64,000 nt of DNA from Achatina immaculata (Eukaryota; Mollusca; Gastropoda; Stylommatophora; Achatinidae). Both the position numbers and the translations under genes were made by a program. The notes beneath the pieces are model-generated. The model was not told where the DNA came from and made no database searches. It worked only from the letters and a program-made list of their open reading frames with translations. Of this stretch, positions 37,001 to 52,000 are shown in pieces. The stretch's first letter is position 1. Each line of letters begins with the position of its first letter. The stretch is from contig CM019714.1 of NCBI GenBank assembly GCA_009760885.1, positions 5,776,812-5,840,811 of the forward strand, written 5' to 3'.

Positions 37001-40000
37001 CTTCAAGATAGTAGCACAGCAGGAAATCACCATCACATATGACATCGCTTCCACTCTCTATCCAAATAAGATAAATGAAGAGTATTATGATGATCTGGTA
37101 AATGCCTTGTCCAGGCAAGTATGAACTTTTCTTTGTTGACAAGTAAACACTAACACTTACTTAGTCTCTGTGCCATATGGCGAGTGTGGGCTCTTCTTTT
37201 TATGAAAATAGTCTTTTCCAAGACTGGTCACCTTGGAGTGACACAGTTTGTGATGTCATCATTTCCAAGAATCTGTCCCATTTGATGTGACACAGTTTGT
37301 GATGTCATCATTTCCAAGAATCTGTCCCATTTGATGTGACAGTTTGTAATGTCTTCATTTCCAAGAATTTGTCCCATTTGATATGACACAGTTTGTGATG
37401 TCATCATTTCCAAGAATCTATCCCCTTGATGTGATACAGTTTGTGGTGTCATCATTTCCAACACTGGTCCCATTGATGTGACACAGTTTGTGATGTCATC
37501 ATTTCCAAGAATCTGTCCCATTGATGTGACACAGTTTGTGGTGTCATCATTTCCAAGACTGGTCCCATTGATGTGACACAGCTTGTGGTGTCATCATTTC
37601 CAAGACTGGTCCCATTGATGTGACACAGCTTGTGATGTCATCATTTCCAAGACTGGTCCCATTGATGTGACACAGCTTGTGATGTCATCATTTCCAAGAC
37701 TGGTCCCATTGATGTGACACAGCTTGTGGTGTGATCTACATAAAAGATATTTGCAGTTGAACCTTTGACTCTTTTCCCCTTTCATCAGTGCTTCACCTTC
37801 TACATCTTTCAACCAAGAGGGCAGGGAACTCTAACTGCATTCTGGTCAGATCTTTTCAAAATCTGACTGGAATGTCTATTTCAATCTCGATAAAGAAAAA
37901 AAAAATCCCTTCGGTTTTATTGGCTTATTGTAGCATCGTTGACATGAACGAAGAAGTTGACGGTGAAACTTGTGGTGGCAAAAAAATGAAAACTTCAGAC
38001 GGGTGATCAGCCAAAACAGAACCAGTGTTATCAGTCAGTGTCTGCTGAAGAAGATAGCAAGGAGGATGTGTCCAGAGTCATGGGTGATGGTCCTTCCTAA
38101 CCAACTAACTTTATAAATTTTTTTCTTTAATTTTTACTCATTTGTTGGAATGATTTTTATCAGTGCTTGTAAAGTTTTTTTGTTTGTTTATCAGACCATG
38201 CTTTGGCTGCTGATATGTAACTTCCAACTTCTCTGAAAAATATGTTGGAAAAATATGTGTATGTTTTTTTTTCTTACATTATAAGCTCCAGAAAGAGAAG
38301 CACTTTGTTTAATCTGAGATATTTTAATGTAATCTGACATTTGTGATATCTTAAAACTAACATCTAAGGTGTTTTAATGCAAACTGACACTTATGATATC
38401 TTAAATCAAAGATGATATCAGAGATATTCTAATGTAAACTTACATTTGGGGGTGGGGGGGGGGCTGTGTGGTCTTGGGTTAGAAATCATCTTGGGTATTG
38501 GAGTTGTGGGTTTGAATCCCACCAGAAGTGGCAGGAATTCTTTCTTATGAATCCCTCAGCAATAAACTGTCCAGGTGTCTAGACAGCAGGAGTTGATCAT
38601 CCATGTACGTTGCCATGTTCAAAATCCCTTGGCAGTTGAACATTGCAAAAAGAGTAGGCCACGGTGCCTGGGCTAAATCTGCCATGAAAATGGGTACAGG
38701 CACTTGGAGTGCCTTATGCTGCCTGTAACATCTGTTCTGGGGTAGGAACTAAAACTGGATGGCCAGTTATGGGAATATCATGACTGCAATTAAACCATTT
38801 TCTGAACAATGATTGAATGCAACTGACATTTGTGGTATCCTAAACTGAAGCTAACATCTGAGATACTCCAATATTACTTGTACTTGTGTGAACCTCCCTG
38901 TAACTATGAGCTGTTGTTCTTTGCAGCTGATGCTGTAGAGATGTTGAGGCACAGCATCGTATCGGCGTGGGAGCAGGTTATGGCTGCTTCTTTTTCAGTC
39001 CCAGAGTACAGCTAAAAAGCAGGGAGTGTGCAATGGTTTTTTAGCAGACTCCACCACCATGAGGTCTATGGCAATCCCTGCCCTGTTACCCAGGCTATGC
39101 CTGTTACTGGGAGTACCATGGAGAGGTGGGACAGGGACATGGTCAGCTATGGGTCGCTAACCCTGACGCTAGCATATCAGCTATGGACGCTGATTGCCTC
39201 ATTGGACAAGTGTCTTCACCCCCAGTACTTCAACATTAAACACATGTATTCACTGAATATTAAACTGAAATGAAAGAAATTCTTACATCAAAATCACTAG
39301 TGAATGTGATAAATAAGTTTTAGTGATAATCTCATATTCTGGATACTCTGATGTTCTTCTTACATAATTATAAATCTCAAACTCAGAGAGAAACTGCAAA
39401 TAGTTCTCTAAAAACTATGAAAGTCTGTCTGGCATTTATCCTGCAGTGGCCCGTCATTGTTCATGGTTCTGTCGAGGGAAGGCGCTGTCAGCGGGTTGAG
39501 GATGGAGCTCGGTGACATCGACCCTGAAGTTGCCAAAACCAAAAACCCTGATTCGTAAGTGTCATGTGAAAAATTGGCTAGCGTTTAATTTAGCAGCAAA
39601 GGATGTGGCTATCAAATGTTTCGCTGTTTAGTATTACCTGTGGTGGCAAAAAAATGAAAACTTCAGACGGGTGATCAGCCAAAACAGAACCAGTGTTATC
39701 AGTCAGTGTCTGCTGAAGAAGATAGCAAGGAGGATGTGTCCAGAGTCATGGGTGATGGTCCTTCCTAACCAACTAACTTTATACATTTTTTTCTTTAATT
39801 TTTACTCATTTGTTGGAATGATTTTTATCAGTGCTTGTAAAGTTTTTTTGTTTGTTTATCAGACCATGCTTTGGCTGCTGATATGTAACTTCCAACTTCT
39901 CTGAAAAATATGTTGGAAAAATATGTGTATGTTTTTTTTTCTTACATTATAAGCTCCAGAAAGAGAAGCACTTTGTTTAATCTGAGATATTTTAATGTAA

Positions 40001-43000
40001 TCTGACATTTGTGATATCTTAAAACTAACATCTAAGGTGTTTTAATGCAAACTGACACTTATGATATCTTAAATCAAAGATGATATCAGAGATATTCTAA
40101 TGTAAACTTACATTTGGGGGTGGGGGGGGGGCTGTGTGGTCTTGGGTTAGAAATCATCTTGGGTATTGGAGTTGTGGGTTTGAATCCCACCAGAAGTGGC
40201 AGGAATTCTTTCTTATGAATCCCTCAGCAATAAACTGTCCAGGTGTCTAGACAGCAGGAGTTGATCATCCATGTACGTTGCCATGTTCAAAATCCCTTGG
40301 CAGTTGAACATTGCAAAAAGAGTAGGCCACGGTGCCTGGGCTAAATCTGCCATGAAAATGGGTACAGGCACTTGGAGTGCCTTATGCTGCCTGTAACATC
40401 TGTTCTGGGGTAGGAACTAAAACTGGATGGCCAGTTATGGGAATATCATGACTGCAATTAAACCATTTTCTGAACAATGATTGAATGCAACTGACATTTG
40501 TGGTATCCTAAACTGAAGCTAACATCTGAGATACTCCAATATTACTTGTACTTGTGTGAACCTCCCTGTAACTATGAGCTGTTGTTCTTTGCAGCTGATG
40601 CTGTAGAGATGTTGAGGCACAGCATCGTATCGGCGTGGGAGCAGGTTATGGCTGCTTCTTTTTCAGTCCCAGAGTACAGCTAAAAAGCAGGGAGTGTGCA
40701 ATGGTTTTTTAGCAGACTCCACCACCATGAGGTCTATGGCAATCCCTGCCCTGTTACCCAGGCTATGCCTGTTACTGGGAGTACCATGGAGAGGTGGGAC
40801 AGGGACATGGTCAGCTATGGGTCGCTAACCCTGACGCTAGCATATCAGCTATGGACGCTGATTGCCTCATTGGACAAGTGTCTTCACCCCCAGTACTTCA
40901 ACATTAAACACATGTATTCACTGAATATTAAACTGAAATGAAAGAAATTCTTACATCAAAATCACTAGTGAATGTGATAAATAAGTTTTAGTGATAATCT
41001 CATATTCTGGATACTCTGATGTTCTTCTTACATAATTATAAATCTCAAACTCAGAGAGAAACTGCAAATAGTTCTCTAAAAACTATGAAAGTCTGTCTGG
41101 CATTTATCCTGCAGTGGCCCGTCATTGTTCATGGTTCTGTCGAGGGAAGGCGCTGTCAGCGGGTTGAGGATGGAGCTCGGTGACATCGACCCTGAAGTTG
41201 CCAAAACCAAAAACCCTGATTCGTAAGTGTCATGTGAAAAATTGGCTAGCGTTTAATTTAGCAGCAAAGGATGTGGCTATCAAATGTTTCGCTGTTTAGT
41301 ATTACCTGTGGTCGCCTTGGGGAGAAAAGTCTGAGGTGATACCACAAAGCACGGTCGGTAGATTTAGCCTCCAAAATACCATGTGATTCAAGCCAAACTT
41401 GGATGTGTTGGGCACAAGGTGCATAACAGTGGCGCAACACAGATAAGGCCCTTTTCAGGGGGAAAGAAGAAGAAGAAGACCAGTGTGATACCAAGACTGA
41501 CAAATTATGCCTGGCCACAGTGCTAGAATCCTTTCAGGCTGTGATCCCAGATGAGGTAGGGTTAGTCACGGTGGAGATTTGCCACAAAGTCAGGTGCTCT
41601 ATTTCTCTATCAGGACATCTTTTTTATGCCTCTGGAAATAAAGAAATAAGAGAACCTACCATCACCATCATCTCTGCCAATATTGTCACCATCATCACTA
41701 ATATCATTGTCACCACCATCATCATCACCGCCATTGTTATCACCATCATCACCACCATTGTTATCACCAGCATCATTATCATCATCATCACCACCATCTT
41801 TATCACCATCATCACCACCACCATCATCACCAGCATCATTATCATCATCATCACCACCATCTTTATCACCATCATCACCACCACCATCATCACCACCATT
41901 GTTATCACATCTATCATCATCACCACCATCATCATCACCACCATCATTATCACCACCATTGTTATCACATCTATCATCATCACCACCATCATCATCACCA
42001 CCATCATTATCACCACCATTGTTATCACCACCATCATCATCACCACCATCATTATCAGTGCTTGTAAAGTTTTTTTGTTTGTTTATCAGACCATGCTTTG
42101 GCTGCTGATATGTAACTTCCAACTTCTCTGAAAAATATGTTGGAAAAATATGTGTATGTTTTTTTTTCTTACATTATAAGCTCCAGAAAGAGAAGCACTT
42201 TGTTTAATCTGAGATATTTTAATGTAATCTGACATTTGTGATATCTTAAAACTAACATCTAAGGTGTTTTAATGCAAACTGACACTTATGATATCTTAAA
42301 TCAAAGATGATATCTGAGATATTCTAATGTAAACTTACATTTGGGGGTGGGGGGGCTGTGTGGTCTTGGGTTAGAAATCATCTTGGGTATTGGAGTTGTG
42401 GGTTTGAATCCCACCAGAAGTGGCAGGAATTCTTTCTTATGAATCCCTCAGCAATAAACTGTCCAGGTGTCTAGACAGCGGGAGTTGATCATCCATGTAC
42501 ATTGCCATGTTCAAAATCCCTTGGCAGGTGAACATTGCAAAAAGAGTAGGCCACGGTGCCTGGGCTAAATCTGCCATGAAAACTGGTGCAGGCAGTCTTA
42601 TGCTGCCTGTAACATCTGTTCTGGGGCAGGAACTAAAACTGGATGGCCAGTTATGGGAATATCATGACTGCGATTAAACCATTTTCTGAGCAATGACTGA
42701 TTGGAACTGACATTTGTGATATCCTAAATTGAAGCTAACATCTGAGATATTCCAATATTACTTGTACTTGTGTGAACCTCCCTGTAGCTGTGAGCTGTTG
42801 TTCTTTGCAGCCGATGCTGTAGAGGTGTTTAGGCACAGCATCATATTGTTGTGAGAGCGGGTTATGGCAGCTACTTTTTCAGTCCCAGAGTACAGCTAAA
42901 AAGCAATGGGTGTGCAATGGTTTTTTAGCAGACTCCACCACCATGGGGACTATGGCAATCCCTGCCCTGTTACCCAGGCTATGCCTGTTACTGGGAGTAC

Positions 43001-46000
43001 CACAGAGAGGTGGGACAGGGACATGGTCAGCTATGGGTCACTAATCCTGACACTGGCATATCAGCTACAGGTCACTAACCCTGACGCTAGCATATCAGCT
43101 ATGGACGCTGATTGCCTCATTGGACAAGTGTCTTCACCCCCAGTACAACAACATTAAACACATGTATTCACTGAACATTAAACTGAAATGAAAGAAATTC
43201 TTATATCAAAATCACTAGTGAATGTGATAAATAAGTTTTAGTGATAATCTCATATTCTGGATACTCTGATGTTCTTCTTACATAATTATAAATCTCAAAC
43301 TCAGAGAGAAACTGCAAATAGTTCTCTAAAAACTATGAAAGTCTGTCTGGCATTTATCCTGCAGTGGCCCGTCATTGTTCATGGTTCTGTCGAGGGAAGG
43401 CGCGGTCAGCGGGTTGAGGATGGAGCTCGGTGACATCGACCCTGAAGTTGCCAAAACCAAAAACCCTGATTCGTAAGTGTCATGTGAAAAATTGGCTTTA
43501 AAGTATTACCTGTGGTCGCCTTACGGAGAAAAGTCTGAGGTGATACCACAAAGCACGGTCGGTAGATTTAGCCTCCAAAATACCATGTGATTCAAGCCAA
43601 ACTTGGATGTGTTGGGCACAAGGTGCATAACAGTGGCGCAACACAGATAAGGCCCTTTTCAGGGGGAAAGAAGAAGAAGAAGACCAGTGTGATACCAAGA
43701 CTGACAAATTATGCCTAGCCACAGTGCTAGAATCCTTTCAGGCTGTGATCCCAGATGAGGTAGGGTTAGTCACGGTGGAGATTTGCCACAAAGTCAGGTG
43801 CTCTATTTCTCTATCAGGACATCTTTTTTATGCCTCTGGAAATAAAGAAATAAGAGAACCTACCATCACCATCATCTCTGCCAATATTGTCACCATCATC
43901 ACTAATATCATTGTCACCACCATCATCATCACCGCCATTGTTATCACCATCATCACCACCATTGTTATCACCAGCATCATTATCATCATCATCACCACCA
44001 TCTTTATCACCATCATCACCACCACCATCATCACCAGCATCATTATCATCATCATCACCACCATCATTATCACCATCATCACCACCACCATCATCACCAC
44101 CATTGTTATCACATCTATCATCATCACCACCATCATCATCACCACCATCATTATCACCACCATTGTTATCACATCTATCATCATCACCACCATCATCATC
44201 ACCACCATCATTATCACCACCATTGTTATCACCACCATCATCATCACCACCATCATTATCACCATCATCACCACCATCATCACTATCACCACCATCATCA
44301 TCACCACTATCGCTATCACCACCATCATCATCACCACCATCATTATCACCATCATCACTACCATCGTTATCACCACCATCATCATCACTACCATCATCAT
44401 CATCATCACCACCATCATTATCACCACCATCATAATCACCACCATCGTTATCACCACCATAATCATAACCACCATCATCATCACCACCATCGTTATCACC
44501 ACCATCACCATCATTATCATCACCATCAGCAACACCACCATCATTATCACCACCATCATTATCACCACCATCATCATCATCGCCACCATCGTTATCACCA
44601 CATTCGTCATCACCATCATCACCACCATCGTTATCACTATCATCACCACCATCGCTATCACCACCATCGTTACCACCACCATCATCATTACCACCATCGT
44701 TATCACCACCATCGTTATCACCACCATCATCATCACCATCATCGTTATCACCATCATCGTTATCACCGTCATCGTTATCACCATCATCACCACCATCGTT
44801 ATCACCACCATCGTCATCACCATCATCGTTATCACCATCATCATCATCACCACCATCATCATCACTACCATCGTTACCATCACCATCATCATTATCACCA
44901 TCATCACCACCATTGTCATCACCACCATCATTATCACCACCATCGTTATCACCATCATCACCACCATCGTTATCACCATCATCACCACCATCGTTATCAC
45001 TATCACCATCATCATCACCACCATCGTTATCACCATCATCACCACCATAGTTAGCACTATCACCACCATCGTTATGACCATCATCACCACCATCGTTATC
45101 ACCATCATCACCACCATCGTTATAACCATCATCACCACCATCGTTATGACCATCATCACCACCATCGTTATCACTATCATCACCACCATCGTTATAACCA
45201 TCATCACCACCATCGTTATCACCATCATCACCACCATCGTTATCACCACCATCTTTATCATTGTCACCATCATCACCACCATCGTTATCACCATCATCAA
45301 CACCATTGTTATCACTGTCACCACCATCGTTATCACCATCATCACCACCATTGTTATCACCATCATCACCAGCATCATTATCACCATCATTATCACCATC
45401 ATTATCATCACCACCATCATTATCACCATCATCATCATCATGACCATTGTTATCACCATCATCACCAGCATCATTATCACCACCATCATCATCACCACCA
45501 TCGTTATCACCACCATTGTCATCACCACCATTGTTATCACCATCATCACCACCATCATTATCACCACCATCATCATCACCACCATCGTTATCACCACCAT
45601 TGTCATCACCACCATTGTTATCACAATCACCATCATCACCACCATCATTATCACCACCATCATTATCACCACCATCATCATCATCACCATCGTTATCACC
45701 ACCATTGTCATCACAACCATCGTTATCACCATCATCACCACCATCGTTATCACCATCATTATCACCATCATTATCATCACCACCATCATTATCACCATCA
45801 TCATCATCATGACCATTGTTATCACCATCATCACCAGCATCATTATCACCACCATCATCATCACCACCATCGTTATCACCACCATTGTCATCACCACCAT
45901 TGTTATCACCATCATCACCACCATCATTATCACCACCATCATCATCACCACCATCGTTATCACCACCATTGTCATCACCACCATTGTTATCACAATCACC

Positions 46001-49000
46001 ATCATCACCACCATCATTATCACCACCATCATTATCACCACCATCATCATCATCACCATCGTTATCACCACCATTGTCATCACAACCATCGTTATCACCA
46101 TCATCACCACCATCGTTATCACCACCATCATCATCACCACCATCGTTATCACCACCATCGTTATCACCACCATCGTTATCACCACCATCATCATAACCAC
46201 CGTCATCATCACCACCATCGTTATCACCATCACCATCGTTATCACCACCGTCATCGTTATCATCACCGCCATCGTTATCATCACCATCATCATCACCGCC
46301 ATCATCACCGCCACCATCATCATCACCACCATCGTTATCATCATCATCATCACCATCGTTATCACCATCACCACCATCGTTATCACTATCACTATCATCA
46401 CTACCATCATTATCACCATCACCACCATTGTTATCACTATCATCATCATCACTACCATCGTTATCACCATCACCACCATCGTCATTACTATCACCATCAT
46501 CACCACAATCGTTATCACCATCATCACCACCATCATCATCACCACCATCGTTATCACCATCATCGTTATCACTATCACCATCATCACCACCATCGTTATC
46601 ACTATCACCATCATCATCACCATCGTTATCACTATCACCATCATCACCACCATCGTTATCACTATCACCATCATCACCACCATCGTTATCACCACCATCG
46701 TTATCACCATCACTATCATCACCACCATCGTTATCACCATCATCGTTACCTCCATCATCACCACCATCGTTATCACTATCACCATCATCACCACCATCGT
46801 TATCACCATCACCATCATCACCACCATCGTTATCACTATCACCATCATCACGACCATTGTTATGACCATCACCATCATCACCACCATCGTTATCACCATC
46901 ACCATCGTCACGACCATTGTTATGACCATCATCATCATCACCACCATCGTTATCACCATCATCAGCACCATCTTTATCACTATCACCATTATCACTATCA
47001 TCACCACCATCCTTATCACCATCATCACCACCATCGTTATCACTATCACCATCATCACCACCGTCGTTATCATCACCGTCGTTATCACCACCATCGTCAT
47101 CACCACCATCATTATCACCATCATCACCACCATCGTTATCACCATCATCACCACCATCGTTATCACCATCATCACCACCATCGTTATCACCATCATCACC
47201 ACCATCGTTATCACCATCATCACCACCATCGTTATCACCATCATCATCATCGTCATCACCACCATCGTTATCATCATCACCACCATCGTTATCACTGTCT
47301 CCATCATAACCACCATCGTTATCGCCACCATCATCATCACCACCATCGTTATCATCATCATCATCACCATCGTTATCACCATCACCACCATCGTTATCAC
47401 TATCACTATCATCACTACCATCATTATCACCATCACCACCATTGTTATCACTATCATCATCATCACTACCATCGTTATCACCATCACCACCATCGTCATT
47501 ACTATCACCATCATCACCACAATCGTTATCACCATCATCACCACCATCATCATCACCACCATCGTTATCACCATCATCGTTATCACTATCACCATCATCA
47601 CCACCATCGTTATCACTATCATCACCATCGTTATCACTATCACCATCATCACCACCATGGTTATCACCATCACCACCATCGTTATCACTATCACCATCAT
47701 CACCACCATCGTTATCACTATCACCATCATCACCACCATCGTTATCACTATCACCATCATCACCACCATCGTTATCACTATCACCATCATCACCACCATC
47801 GTTATCACTATCACCATCATCACCACCATCGTTATCACTATCACCATCATCACCACCATCGTTATCACTATCACCATCATCACCACCATCGTTATCACTA
47901 TCACCATCATCACCACCATCGTTATCACTATCACCATCATCACCACCATCGTTATCACTATCACCATCATCACCACAATCGTTATCACTATCACCATCAT
48001 CACCACCATCGTTATCACATCACCATCAACACCACCATCGTTATCACTATCACCATCACCACCATCATTATCACTATCACCATCATCACCACCATCGTTA
48101 TCACCGTCACCATCATTACCACCATCATTATGACCATCACCATCATTACCACCATCGTTATCACTATCACCATCATCACCACCATCGTTACCAACATCAC
48201 CATCATCACCACCATCGTCATCACCATCATCACCACCATCGTCATCACCATCACCATCATCACCACCATCGTTATGACCATCACCATCATCATCACCATT
48301 ATTATCACCATCATCACCACCATCATTATGACCATCACCATCATTATCACTATCACCATCATCATCACCACTATCACTATCACTACCACCATCATCACCA
48401 TCACCATCATCACTACCATCGTTATGACCATCACCATCATCATCACCATTATTATCACCATCATCACCACCATCATTATGACCATCACCATCATTATCAC
48501 TATCACCATCATCATCACCACTATCACTATCACTACCACCATCATCACCACTACCATCATCACTACCACCATCATCACTACTATCATTATCACTACCACC
48601 ATCATCACTACTATCATCACTACCACCATCATCACTACCATCATTATCACTACCACCATTATCACTACTACCATTATCACTACCACCATCATCACCATCA
48701 TCATCACCGTCATCACCACCACCATTGTTATCACCATCATCACCACCATCGTTATCACCATGACCATCATCATCACCATCATTATCACCACCATCATCAC
48801 CACCATCGTTTTCACTATCACCATCACCACCATCGTTATCACCATGACCATCATCATCACCATCATTATCACCACCATCATCACCACCATCGTCATCACC
48901 ACCACCATTGTTATCACCATCACCATCATCACCACCATCGTTATCACTATCACCATTATTACCACCATCACTATCACCATCATCACCACCATCATTATCA

Positions 49001-52000
49001 CTATCACCATCATCACAACCATCATTATCACCACCATCGTTATCACCATCACCATCATCATCATCACCATCGTTATCACCATCACCATCATCACCACCAT
49101 CGTTATCACCATCACCACCATTGTTATCACCATCATCATCACCACTGTTATCACCATCACCATCATCACCACCATTGTTATACCATCACCATCATTATCA
49201 CTATCACCATCATCACCACTATCATTATCACTACCACCATCATCACCACTATCTTTATCACTACCACCATCATGACCACTATCATTATCACTACCACTAT
49301 CATCACTGCTATCATTATCACTACCACCATCATCATTACTATCATTATCACTACCACCATCATCACCACTATCATTGTCACTACCACCATCATCACTACC
49401 ACCAACATCACCACTATCATTATCACTACCACCATCATCACTACTATCATTATTACTACCACCATCATCACCACTATCATTATCACTACCACCATCATCA
49501 CCACTATCATTATCACTACCACCATCATCGCCACTATCATTATCACTACCACCATCATCACTACTATCATTATTACTACCACCATCATCACCACTATCAT
49601 TATCACTACCACCATCATCACTACTATCATTATCACTACCACCGTCATCACCACTATCATTATCATTACCACCATCATCACTACCACCAACATCACCACT
49701 ATCATTATCACTACCACCATCATCACTACTATCATTATTACTACCACCATCATCACCACTATCATTATCACTACCACCATCATCACCACTATCATTATCA
49801 CTACCACCATCATCGCCACTATCATTATCACTACCACCATCATCACTACTATCATTATTACTACCACCATCATCACCACTATCATTATCACTACCACCAT
49901 CATCACTACTATCATTATCACTACCACCGTCATCACCACTATCATTATCATTACCACCATCATCACTACCAATATTTTCACTGGGAAGATAAGCAAAATG
50001 TTGCGTCCTACAATTTCATGGACTAGAACCAGATGTTGCCATAAAATGTCAGAATTTTGAATCACATTAAAGATTGATTAATGACTCCGAAGTGGTGGAA
50101 GAGTTCAGCTCGGACCAGGCTGTCTAAGAAAACAGTATGAAAGTAATATACATGTCAGGTTCTGAAAGATATCAAAATGTTACTTCTGTAATTATGCATA
50201 TTAAGTTAAATTTTTTTTGGCTGAGTATTTGTTCCTTTTTTGCATTTTCCTTACCAGAAAATAAAGTTTGTAATTTGCTGACCTTGTTAATGTCATGCTG
50301 AAGAGTAGAGGTACTTAACTGTCTTGTCAGAACAGGCAGATGACATTAGCCGAGATTTTAGTTCCTAAGAGTTTTTACAGGAACTGTACAGTGCCACTGC
50401 AGTTTGCTATCATCATCTGCCAACTAGAGCATCCCAGTTGTCACTGAGCAGAAGAGCAAATCATTCTGTTCTATAGAACATAGAACCAAAAAAAAACTAT
50501 GTTGTCTGACCCTATTCTTCCACAAATGTTTAAATACCAAACTTCTTTGCTAAAATATCATGTCTTTTTTTTCCCTCTGTATTTATTCATAGGATGTTGC
50601 AGTGGTCTAGCAGTTAGTGCACTCACCTGCTGATCAGAAGGTCCCTGGTTTGATTTCACACTAGGGCAGAAATTTTTAAGACTGGCCAGCATCTGGGTCA
50701 GCCTAACCTAAAAAAAATGGGTACCTGGGGCTTCTCTAGGAGAACAAAAGGCAGTAAGGACATGTGCTGGCATCCCTAGCTCAGATGCTGTAGTGGCCTA
50801 GGAATGTGAAGTCACTAACACTTCATACACTTGCAGCATGCAGAATGCAACAGGACTTCAGTTAGATTAGATGTATTCATACGTTTATTATGTGACTATT
50901 GTCAGCAGTTTTTAGCACATTTGAATAGTGATATGTTATAGTAAGAGCTTCTTCACTTCCTTCAGTCTCCGTGCACTTTTTGGGAAAGATCTTCTTCACA
51001 ATGCAGTTCACGGAAGTTCCAGTGTGCCGCGAGCTGTCCAGGAAATGAAGGCAGTTTTTGGTGATCTGAAGTTCAATGAAGATGGTACACTCAAAGGTAA
51101 CTAGTGTGCTCTGCAGCAGTTTATACCACTTTGATTTTTTAAAAAATTCATTTCTTGCCTGTTTATCACTTTGATTGCCAATTCTTTCATTCTTTTCTTG
51201 CCTGTTTATCACTTTGATTGCCAATTCTTTCATTCATTTCTTGCCTGTTTATCACTTTGATTGCCAATTCTTTCATTCTTTTCTTGCCTGTTTATCACTT
51301 TGATTGCCAATTCTTTCATTCATTTCTTGACTGTTTGTCATTTTGTTTTTGTGCCCTGGTGAACAGTTTAAAACTGTCTCACTGGTTTAAAGATGTTTTT
51401 TTTCTACGGTATTCAGTGAAAGAATGCTTTGTTCTGGGTGTGCAATAAATGAGTACTATGTTCTGTATGTATGCAATGAAGAAATGTTTTGTTCTACATG
51501 TACAAAAAAGGAAAGCTGTGTTCTGTGTGTGCATTGAAAAAATGTTTTGATCTATACCTAATCTGTGATTATTTTTCTTCTTTCTTTTGGCAATTTAGGT
51601 GCTCAACCTGACCTTGATGAAACAGCACAAGGTGAACTCTCTTAGTTCAGAGTTACTGAAGTCATAGTGTTACTTTGTGCAGTGTGTGATGGAGTTGTCA
51701 TTTGTTTGTGTGTTGCTACTGACTGTAGGTGGTTTATTGTTCATTTGTGTGTTGCTTTAACTTTTATTTTTGATGTGTGGATCTAGTGTTTTTATTTTAG
51801 TGCTTCAGATTAATTGTTTATTTGTCTGTGGGTTTACTGTTCATTTATTTAATTATGCAGATTTGCTGTTTGTTTGTGTGGATTGTTCATTGTTTATTTG
51901 TCTGTGGGATTATTGTCTATTTTTTGTGGGATTATTGTTTATTTTTTGTGGGATTATTGTTTATTTGTCTGTGGGATTATTGTTTATTTTTTGTGGGATT

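Larger units (their letters stand above)
37115..39446 (+). other. Intron 9, GC-AG type
   Basis: gcaagt...cctgcag. Holds the 48-bp array and SINE. 38815-39446 is part of the triplicated unit, with no recognised function. Confidence 0.8.
37970..43500 (+). repeat. Tandem triplication of a 1668-bp unit carrying exon j
   Basis: Copy 1 37970-39637, copy 2 39638-41305 (only one difference noticed: ttataaatt to ttatacatt), copy 3 42056-43500 (more diverged, start missing). The junction at 39637 shares tgtggt between the two ends. The junction at 42050-42056 joins the triplet array to the unit through shared tatcag. A second duplication at an offset of 2204 bp repeats 41306-42050 at 43510-44254. Confidence 0.93.
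43473..50965 (+). other. Intron 10 (from exon j copy 3)
   Basis: gtaagt...ccttcag. Dominated by the triplet array; 49979-50590 contains only AT-rich sequence, then the SINE. Confidence 0.8.

Noticed and set aside
37119..37124. Canonical GT donor (gtatga) for exon i
   Set aside because: Its use gives AGG CAA before exon j and shifts the frame, destroying the conserved SGP block.
38450..38530. tRNA gene
   Set aside because: Only the promoter-like boxes are tRNA-like; I could not form a full cloverleaf and the sequence runs on as a SINE body.
38830..39273. Short frames repeated at 38830, 40498 and 42906
   Set aside because: Repetition comes from the 1668-bp duplication; no splice structure or domain, and they change freely in copy 3.
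43724..48133. Open frame of 1469 codons, plus others over 300 codons in the same region
   Set aside because: Produced by the CAY triplet array, which lacks stop codons in most frames. No domain, only Ile-Thr, Ser-Pro or His repeats.
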